The translations under genes and the position numbers were made by a program. Positions 1 through 6,808 of a DNA stretch of 12,163 bases are shown piece after piece. The stretch comes from an uncultured Steroidobacter sp. (lineage in GTDB: Bacteria > Pseudomonadota > Gammaproteobacteria > Steroidobacterales > Steroidobacteraceae). Position 1 is the first letter of the stretch. The number at the start of each line of letters is the position of its first letter. A model generated the notes under the pieces. It was not told the origin of the DNA, made no database searches, and was given only the letters and a program-made list of their open reading frames with translations. The DNA lies in NCBI RefSeq assembly GCF_937958065.1, contig NZ_CALFXI010000039.1:1-12163 (forward strand). The letters run 5' to 3'.

Positions 1-72
1 CCTAGGGAACGTTCCCATGCGCCGAGCGTTGCACCTGCGGTCCTTGTCCCTGCTCCACCGGGTGCCACTTGA
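1..72 (+). CDS. 3' end of an upstream gene (partial, product unknown)
   Basis: Frame 1 is open from the first base to a TGA at 70-72 and encodes 23 residues rich in Pro, Ala and Val, ending in PAPPGAT. The stop shares four bases with the glgX start (TTGA, 69-72), the usual geometry of translationally coupled genes in one operon. That overlap is the main reason to think this short open stretch is a real gene end. The tail is too short and low in complexity to name. In many proteobacteria the gene before glgX encodes the branching enzyme GlgB or another alpha-glucan enzyme, so such a gene is a reasonable guess, but nothing visible proves it. Confidence 0.5.
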   Translation, partial: PRERSHAPSVAPAVLVPAPPGAT

Positions 73-2267
73 GCCGTAGCTTTTCGTCACAACTGCGTGA
101 GGGCCTGCCGTACCCCCGGGGGGCTTTCTGGGATGGCCAGGGCACGAATTTCGCGCTGTTCTCGGCCAATGCGACCAAAGTCGAGCTGTGCCTGTTCGAC
201 GCCGACGGTCAGAAGGAGATCGAGCGCATCGAGCTGCCGGAATACACCGATGAGATCTGGCACGGCTACTTGGTCGATGTCGGCCCCGGTACGGTGTATG
301 GCTACCGCGTGCACGGCCCATACGAGCCCGAAGCGGGCCACCGTTTCAATCCGCACAAGCTGCTGATGGACCCGTACGCGCGCGAGTTCGTGGGCCAGCT
401 GCGCTGGGATCACGCCTTGTTCGGCTACACCATCGGCGCCAAGGGCGACGACCTCACTTTCGACGAGCGCGACAGCGCGCCGTTCATGCCCAAGTGCGTG
501 GTCGCGGATTCGACCTTCGATTGGAAACAATCGGTCAGTCCGCTGGTGCCTTGGGATCGCACCATCATCTATGAAACGCATGTGCGCGGCTTCACCAAGC
601 AACACCCCCTCGTGCCCGAGGAACTGCGCGGCACATTCGCGGGGCTCGCCGTCCCTGAAGTGATCAAGTACATCAAGTCGCTCGGCGTGACCACGGTGGA
701 ACTGCTGCCGATCCATGCCTTCGTCAACGACAGCCTGCTGCTCGACAAAGGGTTGAGCAACTACTGGGGTTACAACTCGATCGGTTTCTTCGCGCCCGAT
801 CCGCGCTACCTCATCGACCCTCGCCGCGGTGTGCAGGAGTTCAAGGAGATGGTGGCGCGCTTCCACGACGCCGGGCTCGAAGTCATTCTCGATGTCGTCT
901 ACAACCACACCGCCGAAGGCAACGAGCGCGGTCCAACGCTGTGTTTCAAAGGCGTGGACAATGCTTCCTACTATCGATTGATGCCCGAGCAGAAGCGCTA
1001 CTACATCAACGATACCGGCACCGGCAATACGTTGAACATGAGTCATCCGCGCGTGATCCAGATGGTCACCGACAGCCTGCGCCTGTGGGTGAACGAGATG
1101 CACGTCGACGGCTTCCGATTCGATCTCGGCACCATTCTCGCGCGCGAGCCCAATGGCTTCGACAATCGCAGCGGCTTCCTCAAGGCCTGCTCGCAGGATC
1201 CGGTGTTGAGCCGCGTCAAATTGATCGCCGAGCCCTGGGACTGCGGCCCGGGCGGCTATCAGGTCGGCGAATTCCCGCCCGGGTGGGCGGAATGGAACGA
1301 TCAGTACCGTGACACGGTGCGGGATTTCTGGCGAGGCGAAGCCTCGGCCAGCAAAGTGGCACCGCGCCTGTACGGCTCGGCCGACATCTTCAACAAGTTC
1401 GGCCGCCGCCCCTACGCCAGCATCAATTTCATCACCGCGCACGACGGCTTCACCCTCAACGATCTGGTGAGCTACAACGAGCGGCACAACCAAGCCAACC
1501 TCGAGGACAACAAGGACGGTCACGAGCACAACCGCTCCTGGAACTGCGGCGCCGAAGGCCCGACCGACGATCCGGGCATCAATGCGCTGCGTGCCCGGCA
1601 GATGCGCAATTTCGTAGCGACGCTGCTGCTGTCCCAGGGCACGCCGATGCTGCTCGCCGGCGATGAATTCGGCCGTACCCAGCACGGCAACAACAATGCC
1701 TACTGCCAGGACAATGAAATCAGCTGGCTCGACTGGTCGCTCGCGGAGAAGAACGAGACCCTGGTGCGCTTCGTGCAGCAGATGACGGCGCTGCGCACCA
1801 AGTTCGCGATCCTGCGCCGCAACCGCTTCCTGTCGGCGGAGGAGGATCCGCGCCTCGGCCTGAAGGAAATCACCTGGATCAATGCCAGCGGCAAGGAGAT
1901 GGAAGACGAGCAATGGACCGACGATGGCATGCTGTGCTTCGGCATGCTGCTCGACGGCCGCGCGCAGGCGACGGGCCTGCGGCAGCGCGCCCACGACACG
2001 GCGCTATTGATCGTGCTCAACGCCTTTCATGATCTGGTCGAATTCACCTTGCCCGGCGATTCGCCGGACGCGCGCTGGACGCTGCTGATCGACACCAACA
2101 TTCCGGACCTGCCCACCGGCTACAAGGCCGTGTTCACGACCGGCGAACAGTACGGAGTGACCGGGCGCTCGCTGCTCGTCTTCAGCCTCGAAGCGCAGAG
2201 CGAAACCGCGCTCGATCTCGCCATGAAGCCGGGCAAGAAATCTGCCCTGAAGCCGCCCTCCCCTTAG
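69..2267 (+). CDS. glgX: Glycogen debranching enzyme GlgX (GH13 isoamylase type)
   Basis: This 732-residue cytoplasmic enzyme hydrolyses alpha-1,6 branches of phosphorylase-limit glycogen, releasing short maltooligosaccharides for further breakdown. The N-terminal part (about residues 10-150) is the CBM48/isoamylase N domain, with the typical DGQGTNFALFSANATKVELC and YGYRVHGPY stretches. The GH13 barrel follows with all four conserved regions: DVVYNH (275-280), GFRFDLG with nucleophile D352, AEPWD with acid/base E388, and AHDG with transition-state stabiliser D459. A C-terminal beta domain ends in a lysine/proline tail. Length is slightly above the usual 650-720. The TTG start is chosen because the homology begins within about 12 residues, no later in-frame start fits, and TTGA overlaps the upstream stop. 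There is no strong Shine-Dalgarno, consistent with coupling. Isoamylase or TreX-type debranching enzymes are close alternatives; the length and motif wording favour GlgX. Confidence 0.95.
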   Translation: MSRSFSSQLREGLPYPRGAFWDGQGTNFALFSANATKVELCLFDADGQKEIERIELPEYTDEIWHGYLVDVGPGTVYGYRVHGPYEPEAGHRFNPHKLLMDPYAREFVGQLRWDHALFGYTIGAKGDDLTFDERDSAPFMPKCVVADSTFDWKQSVSPLVPWDRTIIYETHVRGFTKQHPLVPEELRGTFAGLAVPEVIKYIKSLGVTTVELLPIHAFVNDSLLLDKGLSNYWGYNSIGFFAPDPRYLIDPRRGVQEFKEMVARFHDAGLEVILDVVYNHTAEGNERGPTLCFKGVDNASYYRLMPEQKRYYINDTGTGNTLNMSHPRVIQMVTDSLRLWVNEMHVDGFRFDLGTILAREPNGFDNRSGFLKACSQDPVLSRVKLIAEPWDCGPGGYQVGEFPPGWAEWNDQYRDTVRDFWRGEASASKVAPRLYGSADIFNKFGRRPYASINFITAHDGFTLNDLVSYNERHNQANLEDNKDGHEHNRSWNCGAEGPTDDPGINALRARQMRNFVATLLLSQGTPMLLAGDEFGRTQHGNNNAYCQDNEISWLDWSLAEKNETLVRFVQQMTALRTKFAILRRNRFLSAEEDPRLGLKEITWINASGKEMEDEQWTDDGMLCFGMLLDGRAQATGLRQRAHDTALLIVLNAFHDLVEFTLPGDSPDARWTLLIDTNIPDLPTGYKAVFTTGEQYGVTGRSLLVFSLEAQSETALDLAMKPGKKSALKPPSP

Positions 2268-2277
2268 CACGGATCGC

Positions 2278-2303
2278 TCGCCTCGCTCGGGCGAAATATT
2301 TCG
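2278..2303 (+). terminator. Weak hairpin plus 12-nt palindrome after glgX
   Basis: Eleven bases past the glgX stop, TCGCC (2278-2282) and GGCGA (2290-2294) can pair around a 7-nt loop, followed by an A/T-rich run. Overlapping this is a perfect 12-nt palindrome, CGAAATATTTCG (2292-2303), notable in otherwise GC-rich DNA. The stem is only 5 bp and no T-tract follows, so termination is doubtful. The palindrome could instead be a binding site for a regulator of the downstream RidA-family gene. The rest of the 105-nt gap (2268-2372) shows no convincing -35/-10 pair. Confidence 0.25.
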
Positions 2304-2372
2304 ACTGGCGGATTGCCGTGGCGCGCGCGGATGGCGAAACTACGCGGCCCTTATCAACCCAGAGCAAGAGCG

Positions 2373-2726
2373 ATGAGCGAGATCAAGCGTTACGAAGTGG
2401 GCCCGCGCATGAGCGGCATCGTGGTCCACAACGGCACCATCTACCTGTCCGGCTACGTGGCCGAAAATGCCGCCGGCCAATCGGTCGCCGCGCAGACCGA
2501 GGACATTCTGCAGCAGATCGATGCAGCGCTCGCATCGGTCGGCAGCGACAAGAGCCGGCTGCTGCAGGCCACGATCTGGCTGGCCGACATGAGCACGTTC
2601 GCCGAGATGAATTCGGTTTGGGACAAGTGGGTCAGCCCCGGCAACACGCCGGTGCGCGCGTGCGTGGAAGCCAAGCTCGCGCAGCCGAAATGGACCGTGG
2701 AAATCCGCGTCATCGCGGCTCAGTAA
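2373..2726 (+). CDS. RidA/YjgF/UK114-family protein
   Basis: This 117-residue protein has the whole small trimeric Rid fold. It opens with strand residues around IVVHNGTIYLSGYVAE, continues with a helical stretch typical of the family (QTEDILQQIDAALASVGSDKSRLLQATIWLADM), and ends with TPVRACVEAKLAQPKWTVEIRVIA. Archetypal RidA hydrolyses reactive 2-aminoacrylate and related enamine/imine intermediates made by PLP enzymes. The arginine that binds the substrate carboxylate corresponds to R95, and the conserved glutamate to E110. The wording differs from E. coli RidA (shorter, no SARSC-type stretch), so this is probably one of the other Rid subfamilies, whose substrates are poorly known. ATG 2373 is preferred over TTG 2313 because homology begins there and an AG-rich stretch (2361-2370) lies just upstream. 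It stands between glgX and a convergent gene and is probably transcribed with glgX or alone. Confidence 0.88.
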   Translation: MSEIKRYEVGPRMSGIVVHNGTIYLSGYVAENAAGQSVAAQTEDILQQIDAALASVGSDKSRLLQATIWLADMSTFAEMNSVWDKWVSPGNTPVRACVEAKLAQPKWTVEIRVIAAQ

Positions 2727-2735
2727 ACGTCTCGA

Positions 2736-2763
2736 CGGCAGCGCTCACTTTGGAGCGCTGCCG
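2736..2763. terminator. Bidirectional hairpin between convergent genes
   Basis: CGGCAGCGCTC (2736-2746) and GAGCGCTGCCG (2753-2763) are perfect 11-bp reverse complements around the 6-nt loop ACTTTG. The hairpin starts 9 nt past the RidA-family stop and contains the stop codon and last codons of the minus-strand hydrolase (stop at 2745-2747). Its position between two convergent genes makes a shared terminator the natural reading. No long T-tract follows on either strand; the minus strand has only a short TTT a few bases on. It may therefore act as a weak terminator or a 3'-end stabiliser. Confidence 0.7.
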
Positions 2764-3845
2764 AACAGCACGCCGAGCATCCTGGCGCGCAGCTCGCCCG
2801 TCCCATTCTGCGTATTGCTGAGGATCACCAGAGTCATGCGTCGCTCGGGCAGATAATTCAGGCTGGACTCGAACCCGTCGATGCCGCCGTTGTGGCTGAT
2901 CAAGCGATGGCCCTGCTCCGGCTTCAGCCAGAGCCCCAACCCATAGTTCACATCCTCCTTGCCGGGCACGCGAATCGGCGTCGTCATCTCTTTATACGAA
3001 GCAGCGTTGAGCACGCGGCCCCCATGCAGTGCCTCGGTCCATCGGATCAAGTCCGCGGCCGTCGATCGCAACGCACCGGCCGCGCCCGGCACGCTCATAT
3101 GTGAATAAACTGCGTTAACGTAGCTGCCCGGCCTGTTGCGATCACGCTCGTAACCGGTCGCGCGATGAGGCACCACGTCCTCGTTCCGATCGACCGCGGT
3201 TTGTGACAGCCCGAGCGGCTGAAACAAACGACCGCGTGCAAAGTCATGGAAGGTGCGACCGCTCGCCTTTTCGATGATCGCCCCGAGCAAAAAGTAACCG
3301 GCGTTGCTGTACGCAAAGTCGGCGCCCGGCGCGAAGTCATACCCCAGGGTGCCCAGATGCTTCACCATCTCCGGCACGGAGATGCCGGTGCGCACGAGGG
3401 TCCGTTCGGTGGGGCCAGGATAGCTGTGCACACCCGAGGTGTGACTCAACAACTGCCGGATGGTCACCTCCTCGCCGCGCGGATAATCCGGGAAGAACTT
3501 CGAGAGCTTGTCGTCCAAGGACAGCTCGTTCTGCTCGGCGAGCAGCAGAATGCAGGCGGATGCAAATTGTTTGGTGATGGAGCCGACGCGGAATACGGTG
3601 TCGGGCGTGGTTGCGGCTTGCCATTCCAGATTGGCGAAGCCATAGGCGTGCACGACGGGCGGCTTGCCCATTTCCCCCACCGCCACCACCAGACCGGCCG
3701 TCTGGCCCTTGCCAACCGCTTCCTTCGCGAGCGCATCGAGCGCGGCTTGTTCGACAGGCGCAAGCGAAGCCTGGGCCTGGACGACAGCGCCGAGGCACAC
3801 GATCACAAACAGCGTCCGCAATCCGGCCACCCAGCTCATAACCAT
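2745..3845 (-). CDS. Exported serine hydrolase, beta-lactamase class C/PBP4*/esterase family
   Basis: The 366-residue product begins with a hydrophobic signal peptide (about residues 5-24, probable cleavage after VQA or QAQA), so it should act in the periplasm. A single beta-lactamase (PF00144) domain fills the rest. The three active-site motifs are visible: S89-I-T-K92 (nucleophile and general base), Y179-S-N181, and H318-N-G320 in place of the KTG triad. The HNGG form and the surrounding LLSHTSG stretch are typical of family members acting as D-amino-acid peptidases, esterases or uncharacterised hydrolases. True AmpC enzymes normally keep KTG, so a clinical-type beta-lactamase role is less likely. 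ATG 3845 is chosen for a GGGCAGG-like site 8 nt upstream; ATG 3839 and TTG 3866 are possible. It is transcribed divergently from the efflux operon, about 140 nt apart. Confidence 0.88.
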   Translation of the reverse strand: MVMSWVAGLRTLFVIVCLGAVVQAQASLAPVEQAALDALAKEAVGKGQTAGLVVAVGEMGKPPVVHAYGFANLEWQAATTPDTVFRVGSITKQFASACILLLAEQNELSLDDKLSKFFPDYPRGEEVTIRQLLSHTSGVHSYPGPTERTLVRTGISVPEMVKHLGTLGYDFAPGADFAYSNAGYFLLGAIIEKASGRTFHDFARGRLFQPLGLSQTAVDRNEDVVPHRATGYERDRNRPGSYVNAVYSHMSVPGAAGALRSTAADLIRWTEALHGGRVLNAASYKEMTTPIRVPGKEDVNYGLGLWLKPEQGHRLISHNGGIDGFESSLNYLPERRMTLVILSNTQNGTGELRARMLGVLFGSAPK

Positions 3846-3987
3846 AAGCGATGCCTGCCCGCGCAAAAGGTTCGTCGGATACTACCCGACTCCGATTTTC
3901 AGCGCGCCGGCGGTCGCTCCGGATCTTTCAATGGCGCCGGTAGTTCACTACTGCGGGCCTGTGATCCAGGCCGTACGATGCGATTCC
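3846..3987. promoter_or_regulatory. Divergent intergenic region with a small inverted repeat
   Basis: This 142-nt gap must hold the promoters for the leftward hydrolase and the rightward efflux operon unless they are transcribed from further away. I find no good sigma-70 pair on either strand. GTAGT (3940-3944) and ACTAC (3947-3951) form a short inverted repeat with a 2-nt centre, about 37 nt before the chosen pump start. A related TACTAC lies near 3882 toward the hydrolase side. Such an arrangement could be an operator, but the arms are only 5 bp and may be chance. Confidence 0.3.
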
Positions 3988-5655
3988 ATGATCGACGAGG
4001 CGGGCGAGTACCAGTTCAAGCCGCATGAGCGGCCCATCATGCCGGGCTCGCCGGCATCGCCCGACCATCCCGCCCCACGCCGCGTGGGCTACTTCCTGAT
4101 CGGTGTGCTGATCGGCATCACCGGCGCCATGGGCAACGCCCTGGTGTCCGCCAATCTGCAAAACATCCAGGGCGCACTGGGACTGTACAGCGACCAGGCA
4201 GCCTGGATGACGACGGTCTACACCATGACCAATGTCTCCATGAGCCTGCTGCTGGTGAAGTTCCGTCAGCAGTTCGGCCTGGTGCCGTTCGTGCGCATCT
4301 TTCTCACTGCCTACATCGTGCTGACCGGCGCGCACGTGTTCGTCCATGACTATTCAACGTCGCTCATCGTGCGGGCCGCCAGCGGTGTCGCTGCCAGCGC
4401 CCTGTCTACTCTGGGCCTGTTGTACATGGTGCAATCGATGCCGGCCGCGCATCGGCTCAAAGGCATCGTGCTCGGCATCGGCGTTCCGCAACTCGCCACG
4501 CCACTGGCCCGGCTGTTCTCATCCGATCTGCTCGAGCTCGGTCAATGGCGCGCGTTGTATATCTTCGAGCTGGGACTCTCGATACTGTGCCTCGCGGCAG
4601 TCGTAGCGCTGCGTCTGCCCCCCAGCGAACGTATGAAGGCGTTCGAGAAACTGGACTTCGTCACCTTCGCGTTGTATGCGCCCGGGGTCGCGCTGCTGTG
4701 TGCGTTTCTGGGGCTCGGCCGTGTGCTGTGGTGGACCGAAGCGCCGTGGCTCGGCTACGCCCTGTGCGGCGCCATCCTGTTGATCGGCGCCGCGCTGCTG
4801 ATCGAGCACAACCGTGTCAACCCGCTGTTGAACACGCGCTGGATGGGCAGCGCTCTGATCCTTCGCTTTGCATTCGTCGCCACCACCGTGCGCGTGCTGC
4901 TGTCGGAACAGACCTTTGGGGCCATCGGGCTGCTGACGGCGCTGGGCATCAACAACGATCAGCTGTTCAACCTGTTCCTGGTGATCTCCATCGTGAGCGT
5001 GATCGGCCTGGCCGCCAGCGCACTGACGGTGAACCCCGCCAATCTCGGTCGGCCGATTTTCATCTCGGTGGCCCTGATCGCGATCGGTGCGTTCATCGAT
5101 GCGCACGCCACGAATCTCACCCGACCGGCGAACATGTACATCAGCCAATCTTTGCTCGCCTTCGCGGCCGTGTACTTCATGGGCCCGACGCTGTTGATCG
5201 GCATCCTGCAGGCGATGGCGCGCGGCCCGAATCACATCGTCAGCTTCTCCGCCGTGTTCAGCATTTCGCAATCGCTCGGCGGTCTGGCCGGCTCGGCGTT
5301 CCTCGGAACATTTCAGATCGTGCGCGAGAAGTTTCATTCGCACGCCATCGTGCAATCCTTGACCTTGACCGATCCGCAAGTCGCCGCTCGCCTGCAGGCA
5401 TTGGGCGGCGCATACGGCGGCGTCGTTACCGACCCGAGCCTGCGCTCCGCGGAAGGCGTGGCATTGTTGTCCCAGCAAGTCACCCGCGAGGCCAACGTCC
5501 TCGCCTTCAACGATGTGTTTCTCACCGTCTGCGTGCTCGCCTGCCTGACCCTGCTGTGGATCGGGACGCGGCAGGTGCGCATGTACATCACGGGCGAAAA
5601 CCCGATGGCAGGCGCCTTGGCGGCCATCGCCAAGAAACGCGCTCAACAACAATGA
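3988..5655 (+). CDS. MFS multidrug efflux pump (DHA2/EmrB-like, 14 TM)
   Basis: This 555-residue inner-membrane protein should be the proton-driven pump of a tripartite efflux complex. About fourteen hydrophobic segments can be read, the first at residues 33-56 (beginning RVGYFLIGVLIG) and the last near NDVFLTVCVLACLTLLWIG, the DHA2 topology. A long polar loop lies between the last two helices (from about QIVREKFHSH to LSQQVTREANV), as in EmrB. GQWRALYIFEL matches the conserved stretch after helix 5. The usual MFS motif A after helix 2 is absent (VKFRQQFG instead of a GxLaDrxGrk pattern), and motif C is degenerate. ATG 3988 is chosen because the next residues (EYQFKPHERPIMPGSP) resemble the N-termini I associate with this family; GTG 3961 and ATG 4039 are alternatives, and the open frame reaches back to 3664 only by overlapping the divergent hydrolase. 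Substrate unknown. Confidence 0.85.
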   Translation: MIDEAGEYQFKPHERPIMPGSPASPDHPAPRRVGYFLIGVLIGITGAMGNALVSANLQNIQGALGLYSDQAAWMTTVYTMTNVSMSLLLVKFRQQFGLVPFVRIFLTAYIVLTGAHVFVHDYSTSLIVRAASGVAASALSTLGLLYMVQSMPAAHRLKGIVLGIGVPQLATPLARLFSSDLLELGQWRALYIFELGLSILCLAAVVALRLPPSERMKAFEKLDFVTFALYAPGVALLCAFLGLGRVLWWTEAPWLGYALCGAILLIGAALLIEHNRVNPLLNTRWMGSALILRFAFVATTVRVLLSEQTFGAIGLLTALGINNDQLFNLFLVISIVSVIGLAASALTVNPANLGRPIFISVALIAIGAFIDAHATNLTRPANMYISQSLLAFAAVYFMGPTLLIGILQAMARGPNHIVSFSAVFSISQSLGGLAGSAFLGTFQIVREKFHSHAIVQSLTLTDPQVAARLQALGGAYGGVVTDPSLRSAEGVALLSQQVTREANVLAFNDVFLTVCVLACLTLLWIGTRQVRMYITGENPMAGALAAIAKKRAQQQ

Positions 5656-5669
5656 GTCTGAACCGGTGA
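5652..5669 (+). promoter_or_regulatory. Five-codon relay mini-ORF at the pump/adaptor junction
   Basis: The pump stop TGA (5653-5655) overlaps an ATG (5652-5654) as ATGA. That ATG opens a frame of five codons (Met-Ser-Leu-Asn-Arg) ending at TGA 5667-5669. This second stop overlaps the GTG start of the adaptor gene as GTGA (5666-5669). No Shine-Dalgarno precedes the GTG. Terminating ribosomes could thus restart twice in succession, linking pump and adaptor synthesis. The base pattern is certain; the function is inference and may be coincidence. Confidence 0.35.
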
Positions 5670-6808
5670 ACGACAACACTCCCGAGGAACCCAGGGTTAC
5701 CGAGCCCATCGAAACTCCGGTGCAACAAACCGGCCCGAGAGGTTGGGCGCCACCGAAGCATACGCTGCTCACGACCATCATCGTCATGGCGGCCGCACTC
5801 ATGGGTGTGCTGATCGTGCTGTTCGCCTGGGAGCTGCCGCCGTTCACACGCGCCATTCAAACCACCGACAACGCGTATGTACGCGGCCAGACCACACTGA
5901 TCAGCCCGCAGGTGAGCGGTTACGTGGTCGCCGTCCCGGTGCAGGACTTCCAGAAGATCCAGGCCCACGAGGTGCTCGCACAAATCGACGACAGGATCTA
6001 TCGCCAGCGGGTCGATCAGGCACGCGCCAATCTCGCGGCAGCCATTGCCAATCGCAACAACTCGGAACAGACGCTGCAGTCCAAGCAAGCGACTGCCGAT
6101 GCCCGAGCCGCAGCGCTGGAGAATGCGAAGGCACAGCTGGCCCGCGCGCAAGCCGACGCGAAGCGCGTTGAAGAACTGATCGAAGATGGGTCGGTGTCGT
6201 ACCGGGAGCGCGATCAAACCCTGGCCGCCTTGAGAGCTGCCGAAGCTGCAGTCGATCAATCGCGCGCGGCCATCGAGATCGCACGCCAGGACATTGTCGC
6301 CGTCGAAGTGGGTCGCGGCGGCCTCGACGCCGCCGTCGAATCGGCGCAGGCAGCGCTGAAGCTTGCGCAAATCGATCTCTCGAATACGACGATTCGTTCA
6401 CCCGTGGACGGGCAACTTGGCGAGGTTGGCGTGCGTGTCGGTCAGTACGTCACTGCCGGCACGCAACTGATGCATGTCGTTCCCGAGAAGCTTTGGGTTA
6501 CGGCCAACTTCAAAGAAGCGCAGACGGCGCACATGGCCCCGGGCCAGCCTGCGGTGTTCTATGTCGACGCACTCGCCGGCGCGCGCCTCAGTGGTCACAT
6601 CGAGCGCATGGCGCCTGCGACCGGCTCGGAGTTCGCCGTGCTGAAGTCGGATAACGCCACTGGCAATTTCGTCAAGGTGGCCCAGCGCATCTCGGTTCGC
6701 ATCGCCGTCGATCCCAACCAGCCGCTCGCCCAACGCCTCCGGCCGGGGATGTCGGTCGAAGTGGAAGTCGACACCAGCCAGAACCCTCCAGCGCAGGGGG
6801 CGCCGTGA
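5666..6808 (+). CDS. HlyD/EmrA-family periplasmic adaptor (membrane fusion protein)
   Basis: This 380-residue protein links the inner-membrane pump to the outer-membrane channel. It has a cytoplasmic proline-rich N-tail, one membrane anchor at about residues 33-55, then the EmrA hallmark TTDNAYVRG and the first half of the lipoyl domain (SPQVSGYVVAVPVQDFQKI). A long Ala/Gln/Arg-rich coiled-coil hairpin runs from about residue 113 to 240. The second lipoyl half follows (TTIRSPVDGQLGEVGVRVGQYV), then the beta-barrel (LWVTANFKEAQTAHMAPGQPA). Length is normal for EmrA (about 390). The start is GTG 5666, the first start codon available in frame. It lies 11 nt past the pump stop, has no recognisable Shine-Dalgarno and is reached through the overlapping mini-ORF. 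The stop TGA 6806-6808 overlaps the next start. The membrane anchor, rather than a lipoprotein signal, separates it from AcrA/MexA-type adaptors. Confidence 0.92.
   Translation: MNDNTPEEPRVTEPIETPVQQTGPRGWAPPKHTLLTTIIVMAAALMGVLIVLFAWELPPFTRAIQTTDNAYVRGQTTLISPQVSGYVVAVPVQDFQKIQAHEVLAQIDDRIYRQRVDQARANLAAAIANRNNSEQTLQSKQATADARAAALENAKAQLARAQADAKRVEELIEDGSVSYRERDQTLAALRAAEAAVDQSRAAIEIARQDIVAVEVGRGGLDAAVESAQAALKLAQIDLSNTTIRSPVDGQLGEVGVRVGQYVTAGTQLMHVVPEKLWVTANFKEAQTAHMAPGQPAVFYVDALAGARLSGHIERMAPATGSEFAVLKSDNATGNFVKVAQRISVRIAVDPNQPLAQRLRPGMSVEVEVDTSQNPPAQGAP

Noticed and set aside
87..1994. 635-codon minus-strand ORF opposite glgX
   Set aside because: It is a long open frame created by GC-rich codon bias on the complementary strand. 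It has low-complexity Ala/Val/Arg/His composition and no family motif, while the plus strand encodes a complete GlgX with all catalytic residues.
3664..3987. N-terminal extension of the MFS pump by up to 108 residues
   Set aside because: The extension would overlap the divergent hydrolase gene and reads as non-membrane, low-complexity sequence. Family-like sequence starts near ATG 3988.
3246..4028. 260-codon plus-strand ORF opposite the serine hydrolase
   Set aside because: It lies antisense to a hydrolase with intact SITK, YSN and HNG motifs and shows no domain features of its own.
4519..5856. 445-codon minus-strand ORF opposite the MFS pump
   Set aside because: Its composition is Gly/Arg/His/Gln-rich with no recognisable domain. 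The plus strand here encodes clear membrane helices.
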